Shown: positions 37,375 through 46,660, counted from the first letter of the stretch. The stretch: DNA of 64,000 bases from Macrococcoides goetzii (GCF_002742385.2 NZ_MJBI02000003.1:124001-188000); one strand, 5' to 3'. The notes: generated by a model from the sequence alone, not told the origin. Numbers and translations: made by a program.

Positions 37375-38960
37375 TATATCACCTCCGAAACTTTCACTTT
37401 GTCATGTATACTTACGCGACCATTCTTTACGCGCACTACATGTGATGCTGATTCTATCGTATGCTTATTATGGGCAATAATGAATACAGTACTTATGTCT
37501 TTTAGTTTATTGATTGCTTCATTTATGATGCGTTCACTGTCTATATCTAACATCGCTGTCGGTTCGTCAAAGATAACAAGTGCTTTAGGTTGAACGAAGA
37601 CTCTCAATAACATTAATCGTCTTGCTTCACCACCTGATAATTGTCGGGCACCTTGACCGATGATGGTATCGTATCCTTCAGGCATATTCTTAAACAAGTC
37701 ATGTAATTTTAATTGTTCTGCATATTGATAAACTATATTCTCGTCAATGTTCTGAAACATCGTAATGTTATTCATTATGGTAGTGTTTAATATTATTGGG
37801 TCCTGAGATAAATAGACGATATTATCTTTCAAATATTCTGGTAAAGTCATTTCACCTGTTGCATACTGCAGCTGAGCAATAACTTTAGCGAGTGTCGATT
37901 TACCAGCGCCACTCGGTCCTGCAATTACATAATGATGCATCGGTAATTCAGTATCGATTGATAATAGATAATCACTATCTGGATATGTCACATTCATATT
38001 GTTAAATGCGATTGTGTTTTTTTGGTGATACGAAATATTTGTTGTCTGCACCTGTTCATCTAACGAAGATTCAATAAGGTCACCGTATCCACTTGATTGT
38101 TTCCCGGTATGAAATGCGAGTCCTAAATCTTTTAAGGCATTGTAAAATTCAGGTGCTAACATAAGCACAACTACCGCCACATAAAATGATACTGTTTTAA
38201 ATACGATGAGTGATAATCCAATTTCCAGAGCAATTATACCGATGGATAACATAGATACAAATTCAAGCATCAACGTAGATAAAAATGCCGTCTTTAATAT
38301 TTTCATTGTATTATCTTTGTACTGTACGGAGTAATCTTCAATTTTCCCCATCGCTTTATCATCATATTTAAATAGTTTAATCGTCATAATTCCTTTCATG
38401 ACATTTAAAAAATAATTTGAAAAATGATTTAATGACAGCATCTGATCCGTTGCTTTTTTAGCAGTATTGATACCGATGATAATATAAAAAATGGGTATAA
38501 AGGGCGCTGTGATACACATAATTAGTGCTGTCTGATAATGAAATTTAAATAGAAAAATGATGATGATTATTGGAATTAACATCGATTTATATACTTGCGG
38601 TAAATAATCAGCAAAAAATGGATGAACTCCTTCCACCCCCTGCTGACTTAAATTCATCAGTTCACCTGCATCATTATTTTTAAATAAAATCCTATTTCTT
38701 AATTTATTTTTTATCTTATGACTTAATAGATGCCCACTGTACTTTATTAGAGACTGGATGACCGCTCTGGAGACTAATATCAATAAAATTACAACTAAAG
38801 TCTGAGAGATTTGATATTGGTGGTTTGTTAAAATAAAATCAATGACTTTACCAATTTCTAAACTTTGTGTAATGATAATGACACTTAACATGATACTTAA
38901 TATGAATAACAGTATATGAATACCGATAAATGGTTTAGTAAGTTGTGTTAAAAATTTCAC
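37374..38960 (-). CDS. cydD: Thiol reductant ABC exporter subunit CydD
   Basis: About 528 residues: a membrane domain with GELMNLSQQGVEGVHPFFADYLPQ (the CydD coupling region) and an ATPase with GPSGAGKSTLAKVI, LSGGEARRLMLLR, and VIFDEPTAMLD. It pairs with the CydC subunit encoded directly after it. The start is taken at GTG five bases after GAGGAGGG; the ATG seven codons upstream contains that site. The promoter must lie in the short gap to the divergent uppP gene. Other ABC exporters are possible in principle, but the coupled pair and the CydC signature favour this. Confidence 0.85.
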   Translation of the reverse strand: MKFLTQLTKPFIGIHILLFILSIMLSVIIITQSLEIGKVIDFILTNHQYQISQTLVVILLILVSRAVIQSLIKYSGHLLSHKIKNKLRNRILFKNNDAGELMNLSQQGVEGVHPFFADYLPQVYKSMLIPIIIIIFLFKFHYQTALIMCITAPFIPIFYIIIGINTAKKATDQMLSLNHFSNYFLNVMKGIMTIKLFKYDDKAMGKIEDYSVQYKDNTMKILKTAFLSTLMLEFVSMLSIGIIALEIGLSLIVFKTVSFYVAVVVLMLAPEFYNALKDLGLAFHTGKQSSGYGDLIESSLDEQVQTTNISYHQKNTIAFNNMNVTYPDSDYLLSIDTELPMHHYVIAGPSGAGKSTLAKVIAQLQYATGEMTLPEYLKDNIVYLSQDPIILNTTIMNNITMFQNIDENIVYQYAEQLKLHDLFKNMPEGYDTIIGQGARQLSGGEARRLMLLRVFVQPKALVIFDEPTAMLDIDSERIINEAINKLKDISTVFIIAHNKHTIESASHVVRVKNGRVSIHDKVKVSEVI

Positions 38961-39078
38961 ATAATCCCTCCTCAAATGCATTATAGCATTTATTCTTCAT
39001 TAAGTATAAATAGTGCATTCTGACGGATTATGCTATAATTTTATAGAATTTAAAAAGTATATTAAAGGTGGTTCACTC

Positions 39079-39933
39079 ATGGAATTTTTCGAATTAATTA
39101 AAGCGCTCATCCTTGGTATCGTTGAAGGATTAACAGAGTTCGCTCCCGTATCATCAACCGGACATCAAATACTTGTTGATGATATGTGGTTACAAACAAA
39201 AGAAGTACTTGGTAGCCAGGAATCTGCAAACACATTTAAAATTGTGATTCAGCTTGGTTCAATTTTTGCGGCAGCCTGGATTTTCCGTCATCGTTTCTTA
39301 GAAATGTTTCATCTTGAAAAAGATAAGACACCACATCCATCCGGAAAAAAACTAAATTTATTACATGTCTTTATAGGACTATTACCTGCAGGAATCATGG
39401 GTTTATTATTTGATGATTTTATCGATGAGCATTTATTTTCTGTACCAACTGTATTAATCGGTTTAGCATTAGGGGCATTCCTAATGATCGCTGCAGATCT
39501 TTATGCTAAGAAAGTCCCTAATCCAACAACAGTAGATGAAATCAGTTACAAAAATGCATTAATTATCGGTATCGCACAATGTTTAGCATTGTGGCCAGGT
39601 TTCTCAAGATCAGGTTCTACTATTTCTACAGGTGTTCTGTTGAAGATGAATCATAAAGCAGCAAGTGACTTTACTTTTATTATGGCAGTACCCATTATGT
39701 TTGCGGCAAGTGCTAAAAGTTTAATCAGCAATATCGATTATATCCAGAGCAATCAGATTATGTTCTATATCGTAGGTTTCATCGGTGCATTTATTTTCGG
39801 TGTATTATCCATTCAATTATTCTTAAATTTAATCAGTCGCGTTAAACTAATTCCTTTCGCAATTTACCGTTTAGTATTAGTTGCTGTCATCGCAATTTTA
39901 TATTACGGATTCGGCATTGGACATGGGATTTAA
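39079..39933 (+). CDS. uppP: Undecaprenyl-diphosphatase
   Basis: A 284-residue membrane phosphatase (BacA family). Motif 1 is GLTEFAPVSSTGHQIL and motif 2 is LWPGFSRSGSTIST, both catalytic, with about eight helices. It recycles the lipid carrier for peptidoglycan and teichoic acid synthesis and gives low-level bacitracin tolerance. The start is the ATG with AAAGGTGG upstream; a 22-residue extension to an earlier ATG is unsupported. A palindromic terminator follows. Length and motifs are normal. Confidence 0.95.
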   Translation: MEFFELIKALILGIVEGLTEFAPVSSTGHQILVDDMWLQTKEVLGSQESANTFKIVIQLGSIFAAAWIFRHRFLEMFHLEKDKTPHPSGKKLNLLHVFIGLLPAGIMGLLFDDFIDEHLFSVPTVLIGLALGAFLMIAADLYAKKVPNPTTVDEISYKNALIIGIAQCLALWPGFSRSGSTISTGVLLKMNHKAASDFTFIMAVPIMFAASAKSLISNIDYIQSNQIMFYIVGFIGAFIFGVLSIQLFLNLISRVKLIPFAIYRLVLVAVIAILYYGFGIGHGI

Positions 39934-39945
39934 CGATACTTTTTA

Positions 39946-39978
39946 ATACAACTCACGCGTGAGTTGTATTTTTATTTC
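39946..39978 (+). terminator. Terminator of uppP
   Basis: AATACAACTCAC / GTGAGTTGTATT with minimal loop, followed by T run. Its perfect symmetry could also suggest an operator, but position and T run favour termination. Confidence 0.82.
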
Positions 39979-40075
39979 ACTTTTTCATAGTGAAAAAAGT
40001 GATTTTTATTATATTTCTGATTCAATAAGTGATATAATAAATATATTATTTACTCAACACATTTAAGGAGCATTT

Positions 40076-40495
40076 ATGCCACAAAATTCGTTAGACTATC
40101 AAATGTATCTTGCACAGCGTGAGATTATTAAATTTTATAATCGAAATTTATTAAAAAACAAACAATTAAGTTACCAACATTATCTTGTCTTAATGGTTTT
40201 GCATGAAGAAAAGGTGATGCCGGTACTTCAACTCGGAGAACGTTTAGCATTTCAATCCGGTACAATTACTCCCATCTTAAAAAAGATGGAAGCGCGTGGT
40301 ATCGTCTCCCGTCATAGAAGTGATACTGATGAACGTATCGTGATGATTCAACTGACTGAGGAAGGTGAGTCATTAGTTAAAGAATTATTTAAAGTACCTC
40401 TTCAAATGTTTAAAGCGAGTAAATTAGAAGCTGAAGACTATAAAAAACTTATGGCATATAGTAAGAAAATAGTAGACAATGTCACATATGAATAG
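40076..40495 (+). CDS. MarR-family regulator, SarZ/MgrA-like, lacking cysteine
   Basis: A 139-residue winged-helix protein. The recognition region FQSGTITPILKKMEARG and the wing RHRSDTDERIVMI follow the same plan as MgrA, SarZ and OhrR. It contains no cysteine at all, so the thiol switch of those relatives cannot operate. It may use another ligand or bind constitutively. AAGGAG precedes the ATG. Neighbours are uppP upstream and a coiled-coil protein gene downstream. I cannot name a regulon. SarX is an alternative by location, since sarX lies near mgrA in S. aureus, but the sequence does not decide. Confidence 0.75.
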   Translation: MPQNSLDYQMYLAQREIIKFYNRNLLKNKQLSYQHYLVLMVLHEEKVMPVLQLGERLAFQSGTITPILKKMEARGIVSRHRSDTDERIVMIQLTEEGESLVKELFKVPLQMFKASKLEAEDYKKLMAYSKKIVDNVTYE

Positions 40496-40500
40496 TTTTA

Positions 40501-40540
40501 AAAGATAACGAAGTTATATGAATAACTTCGTTATCTTTTT
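40501..40540 (+). terminator. Terminator of the cysteine-free MarR gene
   Basis: A 17-base-pair stem, AAAGATAACGAAGTTAT and complement, loop ATGA, T run. Confidence 0.9.
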
Positions 40541-40554
40541 ATATATAAGGGTAA
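40530..40554 (+). promoter_or_regulatory. Possible SigmaB-type promoter for the coiled-coil gene
   Basis: GTTATC and GGGTAA are 13 bases apart, a weaker match to GTTTAA/GGGTAT. It overlaps the preceding terminator. A SigmaA-type TATAAT lies just downstream, so this is tentative. Confidence 0.3.
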
Positions 40555-40601
40555 ATACTATATAATAATGACTATTAATAGGTTAAAAGGAGAATCAGGC
40601 T

Positions 40602-41540
40602 ATGAAAAAAGAAACGATAAAATCAGTAGTTAATGTAGCTGCTTTAATATTAGTACCCCTTTATAATGAACGTCATCGCATAAAAGATCATGAAGAAGTT
40701 CAAAAAGCGACTGCCTTATCTTTGAAAGCGATGGATACTACAAAAGAAGTTGGCGTTAAAACGAAAGACAAAGTTGTACATACTTCTCATAATGTGGCGA
40801 AGGCTGCTCATACTGTTAAAAGTGCAACAGTGGGTACAGCTCAATTTGTGAGCCAAAAAACACAGGATAGTAAGAAAAAACATCAATATAACCAACAAAT
40901 GAATTTATATAAAAAGAACGAGAAATTAGCTCAAAAAAATGAAAAGAAACTTCAAAAAGAAATTAATAAGTTAGACAAGAATTTATCTAAACATATTGAA
41001 GATCGTCGTAATGAAGAAGATAAAAATATAAATGCACGACAAAAAGAGCTAAAAATAGAAATGAAACAATATAAAAACTATGAAGCAAAACTACCTGAGG
41101 AAAATATTAATTTTGCGCCTGTACAAGTGAAAAAGGTAAATCGCAAAGATCAAAAAGCTATCAATCAGCTTGCAAAGAAATTAGAAGCAACAATGAACAC
41201 ACGTCACGCAGAAGAAGATAAAATAATCAAAGCGCAACAAAGCGCGATGATCAAAGAAATGAAAAAATACAAAAACTATAAGTTTAAAACCCCGAAACAA
41301 AAGCGTCCTCTATTTAACTTTAGTAAAACCGTATCAAACAGTAATGAAGAAGCAAATGCTAGTAATAATATACAGACACTATCACAACCATCTGCAAACA
41401 CTCAAAATGTATCTGCATCTGCTACACCACAAAAAGAAAAGACACAAAAAACTGCTGTAAAAGCTGAAGAAAACTATGATAATGCGCAGTTATTTGAAAA
41501 GCATCGTCAGTTGATGGCGCAGCAAATTGACAATCGTTAA
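40602..41540 (+). CDS. Lysine-rich coiled-coil protein with internal repeat (unknown)
   Basis: 312 residues, highly charged. Residues about 6-20 are moderately hydrophobic (VVNVAALILVPLY), possibly an N-terminal membrane anchor. A YtxH-like helical stretch follows (40-95). Two related repeats (about 118-172 and 188-240) share the pattern N/H-x-x-EEDK-I-x-A-x-Q and end in EMKQYKNY / EMKKYKNY. The C-terminal third is low-complexity. AAAAGGAG precedes the ATG. Its stop lies 14 bases inside the next gene. I do not recognise a named family. The repeat suggests a dimerising or surface-binding rod. Confidence 0.65.
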   Translation: MKKETIKSVVNVAALILVPLYNERHRIKDHEEVQKATALSLKAMDTTKEVGVKTKDKVVHTSHNVAKAAHTVKSATVGTAQFVSQKTQDSKKKHQYNQQMNLYKKNEKLAQKNEKKLQKEINKLDKNLSKHIEDRRNEEDKNINARQKELKIEMKQYKNYEAKLPEENINFAPVQVKKVNRKDQKAINQLAKKLEATMNTRHAEEDKIIKAQQSAMIKEMKKYKNYKFKTPKQKRPLFNFSKTVSNSNEEANASNNIQTLSQPSANTQNVSASATPQKEKTQKTAVKAEENYDNAQLFEKHRQLMAQQIDNR

Positions 41541-41988
41541 TCGGATTATTGTCGATGCAGATAGTTCTCCTGTCATTCAGGAAGTGATTCATGTTGCAGA
41601 AAAATACGCGCTTAATGTGTTGCTCGTTAAAGACTTCGCACACTTTACAATGCAGGATTTTCCTGATTTTGTTGATACGAAATATGTTGATACAGGGAAC
41701 GATAGTGCAGATTACGAAATTAAAAGGATTGCTACGAAGCATGATATTGTTATCACCGGAGATTATGGCTTAGCAAGTCTATTAATCAATCATGCTATCG
41801 TTATGCATCACAATGGCAATATGTATACGAAAGATAATATCGATTTATTGCTATTAACACGTTATCACAATCAGATTGAACGCAATGCAGGAAAACGAAT
41901 TAAAGGTCCTTCAAAGTTTACAATGAATAATCGCCATACTTTTGTATCTCATTTAGAACAATGTATCGAAAAAAACTTAGCACCTTAA
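41527..41988 (+). CDS. UPF0178/YaiI family protein (DUF188)
   Basis: A 153-residue protein of the YaiI/YqxD family: RIIVDADSSPV at the start, VLLVKDFAHF, VDTGNDSADYEIKRIA, and VITGDYGLASLL, the conserved acidic positions of a PIN-like fold. A nuclease role is suggested by fold only. TTG start is used, fitting the family N-terminus; the ribosome binding site is weak, and the 14-base overlap with the previous gene suggests coupling. Function unknown. Confidence 0.85.
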   Translation: MTIVNRIIVDADSSPVIQEVIHVAEKYALNVLLVKDFAHFTMQDFPDFVDTKYVDTGNDSADYEIKRIATKHDIVITGDYGLASLLINHAIVMHHNGNMYTKDNIDLLLLTRYHNQIERNAGKRIKGPSKFTMNNRHTFVSHLEQCIEKNLAP

Positions 41989-42003
41989 ATGCTAAGTTTT
42001 TTT
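41970..42003. terminator. Bidirectional terminator after the DUF188 gene
   Basis: AACTTAGCA / TGCTAAGTT with a 7-base loop, A and T runs on each side; overlaps the last codons of both converging genes. Confidence 0.85.
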
Positions 42004-42452
42004 GATAATACTTTTAATTTTGATAATCCTTGACGCACAATGCGTTTCTCATCTTTAAATCCTGATTTTATAAAAGCATAATAGGCATCATTATTTACAT
42101 TTACCATTAAATAAATCGCTGTAATTTCTGGATAATGTTCTAATAAATATCGCTCTAGTGCAGCGAGGGATGCTTTAAAATAACCTTTATTCTGCTCAGA
42201 AAAATTAATTGAAAGACCACGTAAGTAAATTGCATGTTGAGGTGCACCAATCGTCTCTAATATCTCGCCTGTCTCTAATGCAAATACACCGATGAGACGG
42301 TCCTGTTCTTCAATGATAAATGGGATGTATTGTGGTTTATTTCGTGATAGTATAAATCTTGGATGACCTGCATACACCATTTGTCTTACTGGTAATTCAT
42401 AATGACTCAAATCGATGTCATTTACTGTGTCTACCGGTTTAATATTAATCAA
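41985..42452 (-). CDS. GNAT family N-acetyltransferase
   Basis: A 155-residue GNAT protein: hydrophobic strand IPFIIEEQDRLIGVFALETGE, then the acetyl-CoA loop LRGLSINFSEQNKGYFKASLAALERYL, and VNVNNDAYYAFIKSGFKDEK at the end. The start is TTG because GGAG lies eight bases before it, whereas the GTG three codons earlier overlaps that site. Acceptor substrate unknown. It converges on the DUF188 gene through a shared terminator. Confidence 0.78.
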   Translation of the reverse strand: MINIKPVDTVNDIDLSHYELPVRQMVYAGHPRFILSRNKPQYIPFIIEEQDRLIGVFALETGEILETIGAPQHAIYLRGLSINFSEQNKGYFKASLAALERYLLEHYPEITAIYLMVNVNNDAYYAFIKSGFKDEKRIVRQGLSKLKVLSKKLSI

Positions 42453-42508
42453 GATATTCACTCCATTTCATTACAACTTATAATACCATAAAAGAAAGGA
42501 TTTTTTAC

Positions 42509-43081
42509 ATGAAAAATATCGCTGTATATTGCGGATCAAATAAAGGGGTTCATCCTAACTATGAAATATTTGCTTCTGAACTTGGTAAAACACTCGTTAA
42601 AAATAATATAGGTTTAGTGTTTGGAGGCGGTAAAGTTGGTTTAATGGGTGTCATCGCTGATAGTGTCATCAATAACGATGGTCGCGCAATTGGCGTAATC
42701 CCAAACTTTTTACAGGAAAAAGAAGTGGCACACCCAAATCTAACGGAACTTTATACAGTAGATACGATGCATCAACGTAAAGATATGATGTCTTCATTAT
42801 GTGATGGTTATATCATGATGCCAGGTGGCGCCGGAACACTTGAAGAATTTTTCGAAATATTTACTTGGGCGCAACTCGGCCTGCATCAAAAACCAATTGG
42901 CATACTGAATGTCGATGGTTTCTATAATCCATTAATCGAAATGTTAGAAAAAATGATTCAGGATGGATTTATCGGTGAACATTATCGTCATCTTGCCATC
43001 GTTGAAAGTGATCCTGATACATTGATTGACAAGATGAACAATGCAACACCCGTAAGTGTTAAGCGTTATGATGAAAAATAA
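42509..43081 (+). CDS. LOG family nucleoside 5'-monophosphate phosphoribohydrolase
   Basis: A 190-residue Rossmann protein of the TIGR00730/LOG family: YCGSNKG near the start, VFGGGKVGLMG, and the signature MPGGAGTLEEFFEIFTWAQLG. The family hydrolyses cytokinin- or purine-type nucleoside monophosphates to base and ribose 5-phosphate. The bacterial role is probably purine salvage or damage clearance, not cytokinin signalling. AAAGGA stands nine bases before the ATG. It overlaps the DUF523 gene on the other strand by 16 bases. Confidence 0.88.
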   Translation: MKNIAVYCGSNKGVHPNYEIFASELGKTLVKNNIGLVFGGGKVGLMGVIADSVINNDGRAIGVIPNFLQEKEVAHPNLTELYTVDTMHQRKDMMSSLCDGYIMMPGGAGTLEEFFEIFTWAQLGLHQKPIGILNVDGFYNPLIEMLEKMIQDGFIGEHYRHLAIVESDPDTLIDKMNNATPVSVKRYDEK

Positions 43082-43518
43082 TCTTGTTCGCTCAACACTT
43101 TAATACCATTTCTAATTAACAAGGCGGTTGTAACACCTACGCCTTGTTTTTTTGTACCGCTAAATGTGCCATCATAGATTTGATCGTTACCACAACTTGG
43201 ACTATTAGCCTTTAATATAACAGTATCTATATTTTCAGTTAATAGTATCTTTAATGTTGCTTCTGCACCTTTTACAAATGCTGCAGTTACATCTTTATTG
43301 TCAACCGTCACCACTTTTGCCTGTCCATCTAATACATCAAATCCGTCTCCATCAATAATCTCTGCTGGTTCACGTGGTACATTTAAGCCACCCAGAAGTT
43401 CGGGACAAGCATGTATCGCCTTACCTTCATTTATGAGTTCTATAAGACGTGTATCACCTTGCGAGCCACCATCATATCTTACATATGCTCCTATTAAACA
43501 ACTACTGATTAATATCAT
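43066..43518 (-). CDS. DUF523 family protein
   Basis: A 150-residue protein of the DUF523 family, starting MILISSCLIGAYVRYDG with CPELLGGL and KANSPSCGNDQIYDGTFSG, where conserved cysteines suggest a metal or iron-sulfur site. Recent work on relatives points to thiouracil desulfidase activity, which I mention only as an option. It overlaps the upstream GNAT gene by 17 bases, so the two are translated together. Confidence 0.83.
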   Translation of the reverse strand: MILISSCLIGAYVRYDGGSQGDTRLIELINEGKAIHACPELLGGLNVPREPAEIIDGDGFDVLDGQAKVVTVDNKDVTAAFVKGAEATLKILLTENIDTVILKANSPSCGNDQIYDGTFSGTKKQGVGVTTALLIRNGIKVLSEQDYFSS

Positions 43519-44068
43519 TTATCTCACTTCCAGATAGATATTTGTGAAATAATACTTGTTCACAGAGTGGATGATTTTCTCTGATCAATGGATGCTGAAA
43601 CGAACGTACATATGTCATATTTAACTTTTCCATAATTCTTCTGCTCGGTCTATTTATCAGGCTCGTATAACTATATACTTCTTTGATTCCTTTTTGCTGA
43701 GCATAGTGTAATACACCTCGTGCTCCTTCAGTAGCATAACCTTGATGCCAGAATGCTTTTCTTAGACGCCAGCCAATCTCATAACATGGCATAAAGGGTA
43801 GATTAAAATGCCTTGTCGGAATTAAATACTGCATCCCGATGAACCCGATAAATTCATTTGTTTCTTTTAAGGAAACTGCAAAAAGGCCAAGCTCATGTTG
43901 TGCAATTTCTGACTGCATCATATAAAAGGCAATTTCACTTCTCGCACTGCTCATTACATCCGGAAAATAACGTCGTACATCAAAATCACTATTCATTGCC
44001 TGAAATTTCGGTAAATCACTTTCCTGCCAATCTCTAAATAATAATCTCTCGGTCTCAAAATATATCAT
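43502..44068 (-). CDS. GNAT family N-acetyltransferase, RimJ/RimL type
   Basis: A 188-residue GNAT of the RimJ/RimL type: TERLLFRDWQESDLPKF at the N-terminus, a central EIGWRLRKAFWHQGYATEGARGVLHYA with the acetyl-CoA loop, and INRPSRRIMEKLNM near the end. It acetylates an amino group, perhaps a ribosomal protein or small molecule. The start is the ATG eight bases after AGGAGG; a longer frame reads through the terminator of the protease gene and is rejected. Confidence 0.84.
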   Translation of the reverse strand: MIYFETERLLFRDWQESDLPKFQAMNSDFDVRRYFPDVMSSARSEIAFYMMQSEIAQHELGLFAVSLKETNEFIGFIGMQYLIPTRHFNLPFMPCYEIGWRLRKAFWHQGYATEGARGVLHYAQQKGIKEVYSYTSLINRPSRRIMEKLNMTYVRSFQHPLIRENHPLCEQVLFHKYLSGSEINDINQ

Positions 44069-44130
44069 GATATCCTCCTGTTGATATAAATATACCAAAT
44101 TCAATGTCCAACATAAATGAAGAGATGAAA

Positions 44131-44164
44131 AAAGAGTGAAACAAATAAATTTGTTCCACTCTTT
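44131..44164 (-). terminator. Terminator of the larger M6 protease gene
   Basis: AAAGAGTG...AAAT paired with ATTT...CACTCTTT (one bulge) and T run on the minus strand. Confidence 0.82.
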
Positions 44165-44171
44165 CATTGAA

Positions 44172-46550
44172 TTACTTATATACAATAATCTTCGCTGTCG
44201 TTTTATCTTTCGATTCGCCAACAACTTTTACTTTTAATCCATGTTTCGGTAAGATTTTACCTGCATGAGGTTGTGCTTTATTTGAATAATCTTTGCTGTC
44301 ATCAAATAAAGCATTTGCAACTAATGATTTATCCACTAACGTAGATGTTTCATCTAATGTAACTTTAAGTGGATCTTGTTTTGTTAAACTAAATGCTGCA
44401 TCACGCATCTGCCATTGTGTTGAAGCAGGTCCCGGACTTTCTCCATCCCAAACAAGTGCGTTTTGATCGGCATCAACGACACCTACATAACCTTCACCTG
44501 GATGTTTACCGACGTGGTTGTCACTAAATGATTCATCGACATATTCTACGATTAAACCTGGATTGTATGTTAAGAAGCCGTCGCCACGTTTAATATGTGC
44601 TAAACCACCATCAATCTTATTATGACTTCTCCATTGTAATAAATAATAGTTTTTACTGTATTTTTTACCGTCAGATACACTGAATCCATTTAATTCAAAC
44701 TTCGGTGTAGTTTCAGCGCCATCTTCTAAGACGACCTTACCATCTGCAGTTACTTTTAAGTTATCTAAATATAATCCTGGTGCAATAAATCCACTATCAG
44801 TTTTATAAAGTACACGCAACTGAACTTTTTGACCGGCAAACTGATCTAGATTGAATTTAGCTTCAACAAATCCATCACTTTTACCATCGATACCATTACC
44901 CATATTAGATCCGCTATTTTCAGGATCATCATTATTCGTAATATTACCTTCTAGATTCGTCCATTTCTCACCATCAGTAGAAGCTTGAACATATGCATAG
45001 TCATAACCTTTTTCAATGTCATACCACGCATCAAATGTGAATTCAGCAGATTTAGTGCCTGTTAAATCAACAGAAGTTGACAGTGTTGTTTCTAAATCAT
45101 TATCAGAACCACTATGATACAATTTAGAACCAGATTTAGGCGTTACAATGTTAGTAACTTTATCTGGTAACGTTACTTTCACTGCATCATCATTCGTACC
45201 TTTCGTTGTCGCTTCATCCAATAAAAATTCCTGTGGTACACTCGTTACATCTTTAATATCTACCTCACTACCTGTTTGCCAGTTACCACCATGAAAATCC
45301 TGTAACATTTCCTTCATGTATGGATCAAATCCTGTTGGCTCTGTACCAGGGATTTTACCAGCCCAGCTACCACTTGACATGATTGACCAGAATGAAACAG
45401 GTTCACCTTTACCTGAGTAAATTGTATCGTACTCATCTGGCAAGCCTAAGTCATGTCCAAATTCATGTGAGAATACGCCTGCAGCACCATCTTCAGGTTG
45501 AATCGTGTAATCAATTACTGCAAGCTCTCCTCCGAAGCGATCCTGACCTGATTTCGTATTTGGAATAGTATATGGCTCACCTTGTTCGTCAAAGTCTAAA
45601 CTCCAGCGATGACTCCAGATAGCATCTGTACCTAGACGACCTCCACCAGCATCTTCACCAGGTGATGCGTGGATGATCATAACGTGGTCGACGATACCAT
45701 CTTTTTCATTTAATACACCATCCCCATCAAGATCATATCGATCCCACTGATCATATTCCTCTAAATTGACGTTAGGATCTTTCGCTGCTGCTTCAAGCGC
45801 TTCTTTCACAAGTTCCTTCGGTCGTTGATCATTTCCATCAGCATCCGGATAATTTCCACCGTAATATGCTGCTTCATGTTTTGCTGTATACCAGCCATGC
45901 ACTTCTCCTTCTAACGCGTAGCTGCCACCTGACTGATTATTATAATATTGCTGCATACTTACTAATGTTTCACCATTAGGACCTTTATATCCATCTTTAC
46001 TAAACACCATGTCCTGGAAATGACTCATCGGATAATCTTCATAGAACATATCTGACTCTTCTTTAGTAATTGTAGAGTTTTTATAATCTGGAAAGTCGAT
46101 TGCTAAAAGTAAGACTTTGTCTGTACGTTTTTCACCTGAATATACTTCAGGTACTACTGATGGTAAATTTTTAGCGTGTCCTAATTTTTTCCCTTTACCT
46201 TTTGTATATTTATTTTGTGCATTTTTTGCATTTTTCTTTGTTGTGACTTTATTATATTTCTTATCGAATGCACCTTTATTTTTTATGTATTTATTAGACT
46301 GTTCCTGCTTATGTTTTAGAAATTGTTGTACTGCTTTCTCTGCTTCAGCTCTCGATGCTGTTTTAGAAAGCATCCCTTCTTTTTGTAACATCTTAATTAA
46401 TCGTTCTTCATTTGCAACACCCGCATCGAAACCACTGCCACTCATCGTCTGTACTTTCGTATCAGCATATGCTGCACCGCTTGTTAAACCAAGACTTGAA
46501 AACCCTAAAGATAACGCAAGTAGTGAAGAAAATAATTGTTTTTTTCTCAT
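44172..46550 (-). CDS. Secreted M6 metalloprotease, immune inhibitor A type (large form)
   Basis: 792 residues. Signal peptide 1-29 (KKQLFSSLLALSLGFSS core, AYADT cleavage region). A lysine-rich propeptide follows (to about 140), with LLLAIDFPDYKNST opening the M6 catalytic domain. The zinc site is FSHEFGHDLGLPDEYD near residue 365. Residues about 480-620 are an inserted beta-sandwich (VEG/MAM-like) domain with STSVDLTGTKSAEFTFDAWYDIEKGYDYAYVQ, then YYLLQWRSHN resumes. DLDGDGVLNEKDGIVD is a calcium loop. InhA-type enzymes cleave antimicrobial peptides and matrix proteins. It has its own terminator. A shorter paralogue lies immediately upstream. Confidence 0.9.
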   Translation of the reverse strand: MRKKQLFSSLLALSLGFSSLGLTSGAAYADTKVQTMSGSGFDAGVANEERLIKMLQKEGMLSKTASRAEAEKAVQQFLKHKQEQSNKYIKNKGAFDKKYNKVTTKKNAKNAQNKYTKGKGKKLGHAKNLPSVVPEVYSGEKRTDKVLLLAIDFPDYKNSTITKEESDMFYEDYPMSHFQDMVFSKDGYKGPNGETLVSMQQYYNNQSGGSYALEGEVHGWYTAKHEAAYYGGNYPDADGNDQRPKELVKEALEAAAKDPNVNLEEYDQWDRYDLDGDGVLNEKDGIVDHVMIIHASPGEDAGGGRLGTDAIWSHRWSLDFDEQGEPYTIPNTKSGQDRFGGELAVIDYTIQPEDGAAGVFSHEFGHDLGLPDEYDTIYSGKGEPVSFWSIMSSGSWAGKIPGTEPTGFDPYMKEMLQDFHGGNWQTGSEVDIKDVTSVPQEFLLDEATTKGTNDDAVKVTLPDKVTNIVTPKSGSKLYHSGSDNDLETTLSTSVDLTGTKSAEFTFDAWYDIEKGYDYAYVQASTDGEKWTNLEGNITNNDDPENSGSNMGNGIDGKSDGFVEAKFNLDQFAGQKVQLRVLYKTDSGFIAPGLYLDNLKVTADGKVVLEDGAETTPKFELNGFSVSDGKKYSKNYYLLQWRSHNKIDGGLAHIKRGDGFLTYNPGLIVEYVDESFSDNHVGKHPGEGYVGVVDADQNALVWDGESPGPASTQWQMRDAAFSLTKQDPLKVTLDETSTLVDKSLVANALFDDSKDYSNKAQPHAGKILPKHGLKVKVVGESKDKTTAKIIVYK

Positions 46551-46660
46551 CGCTTAGCCCCCGAATGTTTTTAAATTTTTGTTTCTGAAATTATTATCTT
46601 CTAAATTTTCAGAATTGTAAATATATTTTTTAACATTTTTATTATTACAAATATGTAACA

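Noticed and set aside
39946-39978. Perfect palindrome ACAACTCACGCGTGAGTTGT as a possible operator for the MarR gene
   Set aside because: It directly follows the uppP stop and has a T run, so a terminator explains it better; it is about 100 bases from the MarR start.
46117-46557. 146-codon plus-strand open frame with a hydrophobic, cysteine-rich translation
   Set aside because: Antisense to the N-terminal part of the M6 protease, which has a full signal peptide and domain match.
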